44,830 bases of DNA, taken from positions 1 through 44,830 of the forward strand of contig SVQI01000014.1 of assembly GCA_015065455.1 (NCBI GenBank), read 5' to 3'. The notes under the pieces were generated by a model, which made no database searches, was not told the origin of the DNA, and saw nothing but the letters and a program-made list of their open reading frames with translations. Both the position numbers and the translations under genes were made by a program. Source of the DNA: Oscillospiraceae bacterium (GTDB lineage Bacteria > Bacillota > Clostridia > Oscillospirales > CAG-272). Positions within the stretch are counted from its first letter, which is position 1. The number at the start of each line of letters is the position of its first letter. Shown here one piece after another: positions 1 to 7,616 of this stretch.

Positions 1-120
1 GGGGTTCCCCGAACCGCACGAAGTAAGGTTTGGGGGTTCGCGGGTGGGGATTTCGATTTCCCCTCCTCTTGACTCCTCCCCCTGAAACGACCGAGGGGGA
101 CACCCCCTTCGGTTCCCCCG
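1..120. repeat. Intergenic repeat family A, partial copy (window edge)
   Basis: G-rich segment with the core GGGGTTCCCCGAAC, the phrase GAAGTAAGGTTTGGGGGTTC and alternating runs of C and G. Close copies lie at about 2921-3140 and 17231-17460, and a short fragment lies inside another repeat at 11163-11205. It is cut by the window edge. Short open frames in it are side effects of G/C runs and do not look like genes. Confidence 0.7.
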
Positions 121-174
121 TGTTTGCAAAGAGAGTATTACTTAAATTTGTAGGGGCGGCAAATGTAAAATTGA

Positions 175-276
175 ATAAGCGTGTCTGGGTTTCTTCGCGG
201 TGCAGCCACGCTGTCATTCTTGAGCGAAGCGAAGAATCCCGTGGCGGCAGAAACTAAGATGACAATCGAACACACA
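175..276. repeat. Intergenic repeat family C, copy 1
   Basis: About 100 bp containing TGTCATTCTTGAGCGAAGCG, GAAGAATCCCG and GATGACAATCGAACAC. Other copies are at about 11718-11820 and 17558-17650. The two halves (TGTCATTCTTGAG and the later GATGACA) are partly inverted, so it can fold into a hairpin. It lies directly beyond the terminator of the minus-strand metA operon. Confidence 0.65.
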
Positions 277-280
277 AAAA

Positions 281-305
281 ATCCACCCGTTTCAAACGGG
301 TGGAT
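281..305 (-). terminator. Rho-independent terminator of the metA operon
   Basis: A perfect 11-bp stem (ATCCACCCGTT paired with AACGGGTGGAT) with a tiny loop. On the minus strand it is followed by a T-rich run (ATTTTTTGTG). It sits just past the stop of the response-regulator gene at 310. Confidence 0.8.
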
Positions 306-309
306 ATTT

Positions 310-966
310 TTATTTAAGCATATAACCTTTTCCGCGAACGGTGTATATTAGTTTTATACCAAGTTCTGCATCGAGTTTTTTTCTCAGATAATTAATATAC
401 ACGTTGTCAACGTTGTTGCTGTCGTCGTAATCTTTTCCCCATACCGTGTCGAGAACTTCTTTTCTTGAAACCGTTCTTCCGCGATTTTTGCAGAGCAAAG
501 AAAGAAGTGAATACTCTTTTGGAGAAAATTTAATAATTTTCTCACCTATTTTTGCCTGCTTCAAGAAGGGGTCAAGCTCCATTTTGTATACGTTTTCTGA
601 AACGGGTGTAAGCAAAATTTGCATATCTTCCGTTTCATTTGAAGCAATAACGCTTTTGACACATTCCAGAAAGTCTGTTATAAGAAAAGGTCTTTCAAAA
701 CAGCCTTTTACGTTTCCCGGGAGTTCTTCAATTGTTTTTGAAGAAAAAACGACAAACGGGAGAGAAGAACTTTTGACAAATTCTACATCTCCGTTCTGAT
801 AGTTGCAGTCGTATACGACTATGTCGGCTTTTTCGGTCGCAATATTCAGCGCGGGAATACTAATTTTTTCGTTTATAACCCTGACGTTCAAAGATAATCC
901 GCACAATTCAATTTCAAGCATTCTTGCGAATACCTTGTCAGAGCTTATAATGCAAACGTTGTTCAT
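310..966 (-). CDS. OmpR/PhoB-type response regulator with a degenerate receiver domain
   Basis: 218 aa. The C-terminal half (about 118-218) is a clear winged-helix DNA-binding domain: FSPKEYSLLSLL, a recognition helix around NVDNVYINYLRKKLD, and a final IYTVRGKGYML wing. The N-terminal half resembles a receiver. It keeps an aspartate at position 53 (DIVVYD), but the usual acidic pair near residues 8-10 is reduced to SSD, and the conserved lysine of the KPF motif is arginine (ERPF). Phosphorylation may therefore be weak or absent. It overlaps the upstream membrane-protein gene by 4 bp, so the two are probably translationally coupled. No histidine kinase is adjacent. The DNA-binding assignment is firm. 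The pseudo-receiver reading is an inference from missing residues, and the target genes are unknown. Confidence 0.85.
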   Translation of the reverse strand: MNNVCIISSDKVFARMLEIELCGLSLNVRVINEKISIPALNIATEKADIVVYDCNYQNGDVEFVKSSSLPFVVFSSKTIEELPGNVKGCFERPFLITDFLECVKSVIASNETEDMQILLTPVSENVYKMELDPFLKQAKIGEKIIKFSPKEYSLLSLLCKNRGRTVSRKEVLDTVWGKDYDDSNNVDNVYINYLRKKLDAELGIKLIYTVRGKGYMLK

Positions 967-1724
967 TTATTTGCGTTTTTGTCGGCAGTGTTTATCAAGG
1001 TCCACTGAAGCTCAAGCCATTTTGCCGTTCCCATCATAATGAGGTATCCTACAATAAATCTGAATACCTGTTCAAGATAGGGTGAAACGAGGGTAATAAC
1101 CTCACGGAAGTTAAGATTGTCAGCGCCGTAAGTCATAATAAGCGCATAAGTTTCAGCAACGCAACCTGCTAAATACACAGCGGTAATAAGTATGCTTACC
1201 CACAGAGTAACTGTAACTATGGGGTTTTTTCTGTCAAATATACTCTTAACCGTTATGTTCGTCTTTTTCAGGTCGATAAATTTTGAACGGAGAAAAACTA
1301 CAAGAATTATAACTCCGATAAGCAGAACTATATCAACCGAGAAGTTAAGAAGAATATAAAGCATATTTGCCTTTAAATCATTGATAAAGTCTCTTGACAT
1401 AAATATACCGAATACAAGATACGCCATATAAATGAGAAGAAGTCTTATGCAACTCAAATTTAAAATTCCTCGGCTTCCCTTAAAACCAAATCTCAGAAGG
1501 CTGTTTATTAGCAGACCGTATAGAACGTAACCGGCAACAAATATCAGAGCGTCCTGAAAATAACTCAAAATCGTGGTCAGAGTTGTCCACATAATATCGT
1601 TTCTTATGTTTGAAAGAACAAGGGAGAGCACATAGTTTGTTATTAAAGTTATAACGACAGCGCAGATCACGCCGATAATATTCACGTGCTTTTTAAAAAC
1701 CTTAATATTTGCGTTTTTCGTCAT
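963..1724 (-). CDS. Multi-pass membrane protein of unknown function
   Basis: 253 aa, strongly hydrophobic, with about six predicted transmembrane stretches (roughly residues 14-36, 50-75, 88-108, 118-146, 172-195 and 215-240). No catalytic or transport motif was recognised. A GGAGA ribosome site lies 7 nt before the ATG. The gene starts 18 nt after metA and overlaps the response-regulator gene, so metA, this gene and the regulator look like one operon. One inference from this order is that it senses or signals to the degenerate response regulator, but nothing in the sequence proves that. Confidence 0.7.
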   Translation of the reverse strand: MTKNANIKVFKKHVNIIGVICAVVITLITNYVLSLVLSNIRNDIMWTTLTTILSYFQDALIFVAGYVLYGLLINSLLRFGFKGSRGILNLSCIRLLLIYMAYLVFGIFMSRDFINDLKANMLYILLNFSVDIVLLIGVIILVVFLRSKFIDLKKTNITVKSIFDRKNPIVTVTLWVSILITAVYLAGCVAETYALIMTYGADNLNFREVITLVSPYLEQVFRFIVGYLIMMGTAKWLELQWTLINTADKNANK

Positions 1725-1742
1725 AATATATCTCCGGTAATT

Positions 1743-2663
1743 TTATTTAATTTCGTTAATATCAAAAGGAGTCATCTGATATACGCAGTAGTTGAGCCAG
1801 TTTGCAAAAAGCAGATGCGCGTGGCTTTTCCATGTGTTGAGAGGTTTTTTTGTGGGGTCGTTATCGGGGAAATAGTTATAGGGAACGTCGATTTCGAGCC
1901 CCTTGTTTACGTCTCTGAAGTATTCCTTTGACAAAGTATCAAAGTCATATTCAAGATGTCCCGTTGCAAAAAATCTTCTCATAGATTTATCGCCGATAAG
2001 GAATATACCCGCCATATCAGATTCTGCCAATACTTCAAGATTCTTATTTTCTCTTACCATATCGGAATCAATATCCGTGTGGCGCGAATGGGGAGCGTTA
2101 AATACCTCGCTGAAACCGCGAAGAAGCGGGTGTTCTGGCACGTTCAACGTATGGGGGAAAATACCAAACATTTTTTGCGGCATACTGTGCTTCGGGATAC
2201 CGTAATGATAATACAAAGCCGCCTGAGCTGCCCAGCAAATATGGAGAGTCGAATAAACGTGGTCTTTTGACCATTCCATTATTTCGCAAAGCTCGTTCCA
2301 GTAACCGACCTCGGAAAAATCAAGGTTTTCAACGGGAGCACCGGTAATTATGAGTCCGTCAAACTTTTCATTTCTGACGTCATCAAACGTCGTATAGAAA
2401 TGGTCCATATGTTCTTCTGGAGTATGCTTTGGTTTATGTGCCGTTGACGGATAGAGAAGTGTCAATTCAACCTGAAGAGACGTATTGGAAAGCAATCTAA
2501 TGAGCTGTGTTTCCGTTACTATCTTGGTGGGCATAAGGTTGAGAACGGCAATTTTCAAAGGACGGATATCCTGGTGCACAGCGCGGATTTCGTCCATAAC
2601 AAATATATTTTCATTTTCAAGTATGCTGACGGCCGGAAGGTCAGCAGGTACTTTAATAGGCAT
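1743..2663 (-). CDS. metAA: Homoserine O-acetyltransferase, MetA family
   Basis: 306 aa, full length for the family. The enzyme acylates the hydroxyl of L-homoserine, the first committed step of methionine synthesis, in the cytoplasm. The catalytic cysteine is C143 (LHICWAAQ), and the H236/E238 pair sits in ATGHLEYD. In MetA enzymes the residue near position 111 sets the acyl donor: Gly for succinyl-CoA, Glu for acetyl-CoA. Here GAPVE puts Glu at 112, so acetyl-CoA is predicted. The start is the ATG at 2663, with AGGTG 8 nt upstream; the in-frame GTG at 2672 falls inside that ribosome site. A consensus promoter lies about 30 bp upstream, leaving no room for a riboswitch. It leads an operon with a membrane protein and a response regulator. 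Confidence 0.95.
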   Translation of the reverse strand: MPIKVPADLPAVSILENENIFVMDEIRAVHQDIRPLKIAVLNLMPTKIVTETQLIRLLSNTSLQVELTLLYPSTAHKPKHTPEEHMDHFYTTFDDVRNEKFDGLIITGAPVENLDFSEVGYWNELCEIMEWSKDHVYSTLHICWAAQAALYYHYGIPKHSMPQKMFGIFPHTLNVPEHPLLRGFSEVFNAPHSRHTDIDSDMVRENKNLEVLAESDMAGIFLIGDKSMRRFFATGHLEYDFDTLSKEYFRDVNKGLEIDVPYNYFPDNDPTKKPLNTWKSHAHLLFANWLNYCVYQMTPFDINEIK

Positions 2664-2694
2664 ATAATTCACCTCAAAAAAACTTTATCAAGTC

Positions 2695-2723
2695 ATTATA
2701 TCAATTATTTACAAACATATCAA
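2695..2723 (-). promoter_or_regulatory. Sigma-A-type promoter of metA
   Basis: On the minus strand TTGATA (2718-2723) is separated by 17 bp from a perfect TATAAT (2695-2700). The expected transcript start is only about 25 nt before the metA ATG. Confidence 0.75.
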
Positions 2724-2774
2724 GAGGTTTTTGTAAATAATAACGACCATAGATAAAACAAAAGTTTTTATTAA

Positions 2775-2890
2775 AAGTTTTTGCGGTTTCCAAAGGAGCT
2801 TTTTTCAAAAAGCGCCTTTGGTGTGGGTTCGGGAGCGAAGAAGCTGACATTTTGTGCCACTTTTTAAAAAACGCGGGAGCGTTTTTTTGT
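2775..2890. repeat. Short family-B repeat fragment plus hairpin
   Basis: Contains TTTTTGCGGTTTCCAAAGG, CAAAAAGCGCCTTTGG, GTGTGGGTTCGGGAGCGAAG and AAGCTGACATT. The same lead-in occurs in the full family-B copies at 10985 and 34238. It ends with a small stem, AACGC-GGGA-GCGTT, before a T run, which could act as a terminator. The rest of the family-B core is absent here. Confidence 0.6.
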
Positions 2891-2920
2891 TTTAAGACGT
2901 ATTATTTGACTTAATAATAC

Positions 2921-3140
2921 TGTCTTTTCTTTTTTACGTTACTTTCTTGCGTGCCAAGAGAGTAACCAAAGAAGGCACAAAGGGGTGCCGGGGTTCCCCG
3001 AACCGCATGAAGTAAGGTTTGGGGGTTCGCGGGTGGGGAGTTCCGATCCTCCCCTCCCCTCGACCCCTCTCTTTCAAACGGCCGAGGGCGTTCCTCCCTC
3101 GGTACCCCCCTTTTTTTGTAGAGACGATATTATTTAATTT
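2921..3140. repeat. Intergenic repeat family A, full copy
   Basis: About 220 bp. It opens with the imperfect hairpin GTTACTTTCTT-GCGTGCC-AAGAGAGTAAC, continues through GGTGCCGGGGTTCCCCGAAC, then alternating C-rich and G-rich tracts, and ends in a TATTATTTAATTTTGTA tail. A near-parallel copy is at 17231-17460. It fills most of the gap between metA and coaW and contains no credible gene. Confidence 0.7.
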
Positions 3141-3174
3141 TGTATGGCATAATTTTTTGCCGAAAAACAAAAAT

Positions 3175-3204
3175 GCAGGTCAAAACAAACGTGTTTTAAC
3201 CTGC
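3175..3204 (-). terminator. Terminator of coaW
   Basis: An interrupted inverted repeat (GCAGGT..AAAACA with TGTTTT.ACCTGC around a short loop) lies 18 nt past the coaW stop. On the minus strand it is followed by ATTTTTGTTTTT. Confidence 0.75.
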
Positions 3205-3222
3205 ATAATATTTAAAAACATA

Positions 3223-4050
3223 TCATTCAGCCGAGAGAGCAGCACCGATAACCGTGCTGAACTGTGAATTCTTCGGAATAATAAAGTTCACACCAAACAT
3301 AGAGTTAAGATTTTCAAAAATTTCCACACTCTGAGGAATTCTGGTCAGATTTCCCGTAAGCACGATATCTTTAAGATTATGGTTTCTTGCGGCAAAAATC
3401 GCCAACATTCCCGCAACCTCAAACACCATATTTATAATGCCGATTGCTACGTCGCTCTTTGTAGCAATATCGCTTATCTTTCCAAAGTTTGCAGCGGTCA
3501 TAATTTCGGGCAAGCCGCCGAACGATTCGAGCTTTGATATATCCTTAATGCGCAAATCAATATTATTCAAATCGCCTTCTTTTGCGAGTTCGACGATATG
3601 TTCTATTTCGTCCATTTTAAGCAGTTGTTTCGAAAGTCCCATAAGAGTACCGCCGCCAACGCCCGTTCCGCCGAGGTATTCAATTTTGTTACCTTCCTTT
3701 GCATGTACGAGAGCCGTACCGGTTCCCAAGCTGACAACTATCGCGTCTTCAAGTCCTGACAAATAAAGTCCGCCTCTGCCCACACATTCAAATTCGGGTA
3801 CACTTTCGCATTTAAGTCCGTAAATGGGCTTAGTTATAAAAGTTGAGCCGACGCCCGTCATCATAACGCGGCTTATTTGGTCGAGCTCTATTGAGTTTTC
3901 GGAAGTAAATTTACCAAACGCTCCGTAAATAGAAGTAATCTGGTCTGTCGCTCTGACAAAAAGCGGATTTATAAGGTTTTTGTTTTCGTCGAAGCCGACA
4001 ATTTTCGTTGTGCTTCCCCCAACGTCAATACCAATCACATATTTTGACAT
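3223..4050 (-). CDS. coaW: Type II pantothenate kinase
   Basis: 275 aa, the usual size for the bacterial type II (CoaW/PanK-II) family, which phosphorylates pantothenate in the first step of coenzyme A synthesis. It shows the ASKHA-fold signatures: N-terminal phosphate loop GIDVGGSTTKIVG (residues 6-18), a second glycine-rich nucleotide segment VSLGTGTA, and GGTGVGGGTLMGLS, which is typical of type II kinases. The C-terminal part (IVLTGNLTR) closes the ATP site. It is a single-gene unit with its own promoter and terminator. Type II enzymes are generally insensitive to feedback by CoA; that is family knowledge, not tested here. Confidence 0.92.
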   Translation of the reverse strand: MSKYVIGIDVGGSTTKIVGFDENKNLINPLFVRATDQITSIYGAFGKFTSENSIELDQISRVMMTGVGSTFITKPIYGLKCESVPEFECVGRGGLYLSGLEDAIVVSLGTGTALVHAKEGNKIEYLGGTGVGGGTLMGLSKQLLKMDEIEHIVELAKEGDLNNIDLRIKDISKLESFGGLPEIMTAANFGKISDIATKSDVAIGIINMVFEVAGMLAIFAARNHNLKDIVLTGNLTRIPQSVEIFENLNSMFGVNFIIPKNSQFSTVIGAALSAE

Positions 4051-4083
4051 TACTTTCCCGCCTTTGTTTAGATTTATAACAAC

Positions 4084-4112
4084 ATAATAACATCATATCG
4101 AATAAATTTCAA
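4084..4112 (-). promoter_or_regulatory. Promoter of coaW
   Basis: On the minus strand TTGAAA (4107-4112), 17 bp, then TATTAT (4084-4089). It lies about 34 bp before the coaW ATG. Confidence 0.65.
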
Positions 4113-4266
4113 GTAAATACAATAAATATATCCTTAAAATATATGTAACGGCAAATAATTTATGAGTAAATTTAAGAAAAAAGTATAAATTTTGTTGCAA
4201 ACGGGGGTGAATTGTGTTAATATTATAACAAGGTAAATAAAATTTACAAAAACGAGGTCGGTTGGC

Positions 4267-4977
4267 ATGAACAACAAAAAAGTAAAATTCAGAAATTCCA
4301 TGGGCGGATATAACAAAGAAGACGTAAACAGTTATATCGAGATGCTGAGTTCAAAATATTACGATGCGGAAGCTGACAGCCGAAAGACGATATCAGAGCT
4401 TGAAAAAAGAATAAACGAGCTTGAAAAAGAAAATGCCGAAAAAGGCAATATTGACACAAATGAAATTGAGGCATTGAAATCGGACGCAGAAAAGAGCGAC
4501 TCTTTGATTGCTGAATTAAACGAAACGGTATCAAAGCTTAACGGAGAAAAAGAAGAGCTTTCAAGACAGATTGCCGAGCTTGAGGCAAAGATAAACGAAT
4601 ATGAAAAAATGACAGAGGTAAACTCCGAGCTTTACGAAAAGTCAAGCAAATACGACCAGGTCAGCGAACAGATAGGCTCGATGATTGTCAGCGCAAACGC
4701 GAGAGCCGAGGGAATAGTCAGCGAAGCTGAGCTTAAAGCGCGCGTTATATCAAATTCTATGATTGACTCTGTATACGAAAAGCTTACCGAAGTAAACGAA
4801 AAATATGCAAAAGAAATCGTAACAAAGACCGTTCAGATGACAGACGAGCTTCGAGCTTTATCTCTGGGAGCAGAATCTTTCCGTGCGGAATTGAGAGCGG
4901 AAGTTGAGAACGAATGTCAGAAAATAAGAGAAACGCTTGAAACAAGCAAAAGGGTTATTACTGAAGAAAACGAATAA
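4267..4977 (+). CDS. DivIVA-like coiled-coil protein
   Basis: 236 aa. The first 30 residues match the DivIVA/GpsB membrane-binding head: FRNSMGGYNKEDVNSYIE, with the hallmark GYN-x-x-DV. After it comes a long heptad-rich coiled coil (about 40-125), then a second helical region (about 140-230) rich in Ala, Glu and Lys. There is no transmembrane segment; the head is expected to bind curved membrane at the septum or poles. Proteins of this family organise division, polar growth or wall synthesis in Gram-positive bacteria. The exact role of this paralog is unknown. The next gene starts 61 nt downstream on the same strand and is probably co-transcribed. Confidence 0.85.
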   Translation: MNNKKVKFRNSMGGYNKEDVNSYIEMLSSKYYDAEADSRKTISELEKRINELEKENAEKGNIDTNEIEALKSDAEKSDSLIAELNETVSKLNGEKEELSRQIAELEAKINEYEKMTEVNSELYEKSSKYDQVSEQIGSMIVSANARAEGIVSEAELKARVISNSMIDSVYEKLTEVNEKYAKEIVTKTVQMTDELRALSLGAESFRAELRAEVENECQKIRETLETSKRVITEENE

Positions 4978-5038
4978 ACGGCAATAAAAAAACCGACACG
5001 AAGATAATGGGCATAAGCCTTTTTGGAGGCATACAAAA

Positions 5039-5842
5039 ATGAAACTCGGCGAAAAAATTCGTTTGGCAAGACTGAATGCGGGAATGACACAGGCAGAGCT
5101 TGCGGGAGATTTTATAACGAGAAATATGTTGAGCCAGATTGAAAACGGTCTGGCTATGCCGTCTTTACAGACGGCATTATATATAGCTGACAGACTTGGA
5201 GTCGATGCGGGAATACTGTTTTCTGAGGGAGATAATTCGGGCGTATATTTTTTAACGAGAACGTTACCCGAATTAAAGAAAACCTTTGCTGAAAAAGAGT
5301 ATGACAAATGTATAGATTTATGTAACGAAGCTGACGAGCTTGGCGACGAAGCGTACTTGATTCTGGCTGAATGTTACGTAAGAAAAGCGTACGATTGCTA
5401 TGATAAGGGTAAACTCAGGCACGCGCTCAAGTTTTCGGAAAGTGCTATTAAAAACGCGTCAAAGGCATTCTACTCATCTGATGGAATAAGACTAAAGGTT
5501 GATATTTTAGAGGCGGTAATATCTTCTGTCACACCATACTTAAAGCAGAGCAAATTTCGTCCTGAGGAGAGAAAATATCTTATTGACTGCTTTATAGAAA
5601 AGAGCGAAAAAAGACATCTGTATATAAAAAAGAACGAAATTATTTCTGTTGTTGAAAATAAAAAGTACAAAGAAGCATTGGATTTAATAACGGATATGCT
5701 TAAAGAAAACGGACTTCCTTTTCCCCTTGAGTACACGCTTTATTGCAATCTTGAAATATGCTGTCGTGAGCTCAAGGATTTTGAGGGTGCTTACAAATAT
5801 TCGCAGATATCAAAAGAGATGTTTGAAGATATGCAGATGTAA
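5039..5842 (+). CDS. XRE-family regulator with C-terminal TPR-like helical repeats
   Basis: 267 aa. Residues 1-65 form a Cro/cI-type helix-turn-helix (EKIRLARLNAGMTQAELAG, then NMLSQIENGLAMPS). Residues about 75-267 are all-helical with TPR-like periodicity (CIDLCNEADELGDEAYLILA, YKEALDLITDML, LKDFEGAYKYSQISKEMF). This HTH-plus-TPR plan is shared with RRNPP-type peptide-sensing regulators, but many clostridial XRE-TPR proteins have no known ligand and no obvious signal-peptide gene is next to it. A strong GGAGGC ribosome site precedes the ATG. The T-box promoter begins 19 nt after the stop. Confidence 0.85.
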   Translation: MKLGEKIRLARLNAGMTQAELAGDFITRNMLSQIENGLAMPSLQTALYIADRLGVDAGILFSEGDNSGVYFLTRTLPELKKTFAEKEYDKCIDLCNEADELGDEAYLILAECYVRKAYDCYDKGKLRHALKFSESAIKNASKAFYSSDGIRLKVDILEAVISSVTPYLKQSKFRPEERKYLIDCFIEKSEKRHLYIKKNEIISVVENKKYKEALDLITDMLKENGLPFPLEYTLYCNLEICCRELKDFEGAYKYSQISKEMFEDMQM

Positions 5843-5860
5843 AATTCTGAAAAAATATAC

Positions 5861-5889
5861 TTGACAATTTTATTGTTGAGTGTTATACT
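5861..5889 (+). promoter_or_regulatory. Consensus promoter driving the T-box operon
   Basis: TTGACA (5861-5866), exactly 17 bp, then TATACT (5884-5889). It lies just after the XRE gene and directly before the T-box leader, so the predicted transcript start is near 5896. Confidence 0.85.
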
Positions 5890-5895
5890 GAAACA

Positions 5896-6170
5896 TATTG
5901 TAAATGCAACGAAGGAATTATTCCCATATTTACTTCACCTCAGAGAGTCGTCGGTTGGTGTAAAGACGGCGTGAAAGGGTTTGGGGAGTCTCGTTCCCGA
6001 GCAGAGCTGCAGAAAAGAAAATGAGTAAGCGGCTACGGATTGTCCCGTTATCATGGCAGAGGACTTGATTGAGTCTTATAGAGTTGACCGTTTTTTTGTT
6101 AACGGTAAACAGGGTGGTACCGCGATAACTTCGTCCCTGAAGTCAATGTGATTTGACTTCGGGGTTTTTA
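5896..6170 (+). promoter_or_regulatory. T-box riboswitch, probable leucine (CUC) specifier
   Basis: The canonical T-box AGGGTGGTACCGCG is at 6111-6124. The competing terminator is CCCTGAAGTCAA (6135-6146) paired with TTGACTTCGGGG (6153-6164), followed by a T run. The T-box can instead pair as AGGG...CCCT to form the antiterminator. Upstream, the Stem I features are visible: AGAGAG at 5942-5947, GGTTGGTGTAAAGACGGC in the distal part, and the phrase GAGTCTCGTTCCCGAGC. Aligned by eye with clostridial leaders, that phrase places the specifier at CTC (5990-5992), which would read tRNA-Leu. The T-box itself is near certain. The specifier is inferred and needs a covariance-model alignment. It controls the three-gene operon that follows. 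Confidence 0.9.
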
Positions 6171-6209
6171 TTTTTTAAAAAACGATTTATTTTTAAAGGG
6201 GTTTGTGTT

Positions 6210-7595
6210 ATGAAACAGATTAAAATTGCAGACAAGACACTTTGCAGAGATGATAGAGCTTTTAGTTTTAAAGAAAGGCTGGAAATAATCCGCCAGCTTG
6301 AAAAACTGAAATGCGATATTATCGAGCTTCCCGAAATTAAAAATGCAAGAACGGATATTTTGCTTGTAAGAACGGCGTCTTCGTTTGTTAAAAACAGCGT
6401 TATATCTGTTGCGGCAGGAAGCACAGAGCAGAGCATCGACGATGCAGTTATGGCGTTAAGTGCGGCGGCAAAGGGCAGAATTCGTATAGAAGTACCCACC
6501 TCGCCCGTCGGAATGGAATACTTTATGCACAAGAAGCCCGATAAAATGATAGAGTGGGTAAAATACGCCGTAGAAAAGGCGGTAAAGGCTTGTGACGACG
6601 TTGAATTTTGCGCCGTTGATGCAACGAGAGCAGAATTTGATTTTCTTGAAAATATAATAAAGGCGGCAGTTGAAGCGGGAGCAAAGAGTGTGTCTGTATG
6701 CGACTCTGCGGCAGGAATGCTGCCCGATGATTTTGCTTCGTTTGGTAAGAAGGTTACAGAGGTGTCTGGTGTTTGTGTCGGAGTAGACTGTTCGGACAAG
6801 AACGGACTTGCGTGCGCCGAGGCTATTATGGCGGTAAGACAGGGAGTATCTATGGTAAAAACAACTGTCGGCGGCGACGGAGTTCCCTTTGAAACTTTTG
6901 TTGGAATGATTAAAAATTGCGGAGATAACTACGGTTTTTGCTCGGGTATAAGCTATACTGAAATTCACCGCATAATCAGCCAGATACGCTGGGTGTGCGA
7001 GGGAACTAAAAACGATAAGAACGTTTCTTCGGTCTCGGGGCTTGACGAACATAGCATCAGACTTGATGCCAAAGACGATATATCGGCAGTAGCGGCGGCG
7101 GTTGCAAAGCTTGGCTTTGACCTTTCGGACGAGGATAACAAGAGGGTTCACGAGGAAGTATGCCGCGTTGCAGAAAAGAAAACGGTAGGCGCAAAAGAGC
7201 TTGACGCTATCGTTGCAACGGTTGCTTTGCAGGTTCCCGATTCGTATAAGCTTGAAAGCTACGTAATAAATAACGGAAATATTATAAGCGCGAGCGCGCA
7301 GATAACGTTAAGCCGCGACGGAAAAATGTTGCAGGGAATTGCTATCGGAGACGGTCCTATCGATGCCGCTTTCGTTGCGATTGAACAGATAATAGGCCAC
7401 AGATACGAGCTTGACGATTTCCAGATTCAGTCGGTAACGGAAGGTAAAGAGGCTGTGGGTTCTGCCCTTGTTAAGCTTCGTTTTGAGGGTAAGCTGTATT
7501 CGGGCAACGGTATTTCGACCGACATTATCGGCGCTAGTATAAGAGCCTATATCAGCGCGGTAAACAAAATAGTATACGATGAACACAACAACTGA
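6210..7595 (+). CDS. LeuA-like (DRE-TIM family) protein with an altered metal site
   Basis: 461 aa. Its architecture is that of 2-isopropylmalate/citramalate synthases: a TIM barrel (about 1-300) and a C-terminal LeuA-type regulatory domain (about 325-455, with SAQITLSRDGKMLQGIAIGDGPIDAAF). The start chosen is the ATG at 6210 with AAAGGGG upstream; an earlier in-frame start at 6153 would lie inside the T-box terminator. The signature that is RDGEQ in true synthases reads CRDDRAF (12-18). The metal-binding HxH motif (HCHND-GLA) reads DCSDKNGLA (193-201), so both histidines are missing. The usual Asn ligand segment (GERAGN) reads GDGVPF. Normal isopropylmalate synthase chemistry is therefore doubtful. 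The intact regulatory domain and leucine-type T-box suggest a link to leucine or branched-chain acids. The activity is unknown. Confidence 0.85.
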   Translation: MKQIKIADKTLCRDDRAFSFKERLEIIRQLEKLKCDIIELPEIKNARTDILLVRTASSFVKNSVISVAAGSTEQSIDDAVMALSAAAKGRIRIEVPTSPVGMEYFMHKKPDKMIEWVKYAVEKAVKACDDVEFCAVDATRAEFDFLENIIKAAVEAGAKSVSVCDSAAGMLPDDFASFGKKVTEVSGVCVGVDCSDKNGLACAEAIMAVRQGVSMVKTTVGGDGVPFETFVGMIKNCGDNYGFCSGISYTEIHRIISQIRWVCEGTKNDKNVSSVSGLDEHSIRLDAKDDISAVAAAVAKLGFDLSDEDNKRVHEEVCRVAEKKTVGAKELDAIVATVALQVPDSYKLESYVINNGNIISASAQITLSRDGKMLQGIAIGDGPIDAAFVAIEQIIGHRYELDDFQIQSVTEGKEAVGSALVKLRFEGKLYSGNGISTDIIGASIRAYISAVNKIVYDEHNN

Positions 7596-7616
7596 TGAGA
7601 GAAAGGGGATTATTGA

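Noticed and set aside
2664..2700. Methionine or SAM riboswitch before metA
   Set aside because: The consensus promoter leaves a leader of only about 25 nt, too short for any known S-box, SAM or T-box element.
6143..6799. Large minus-strand open frame opposite the LeuA-like gene
   Set aside because: It covers the T-box terminator and the coding frame of a clear LeuA-like protein, and its translation is low-complexity Ser/Ala-rich, so it is a shadow.
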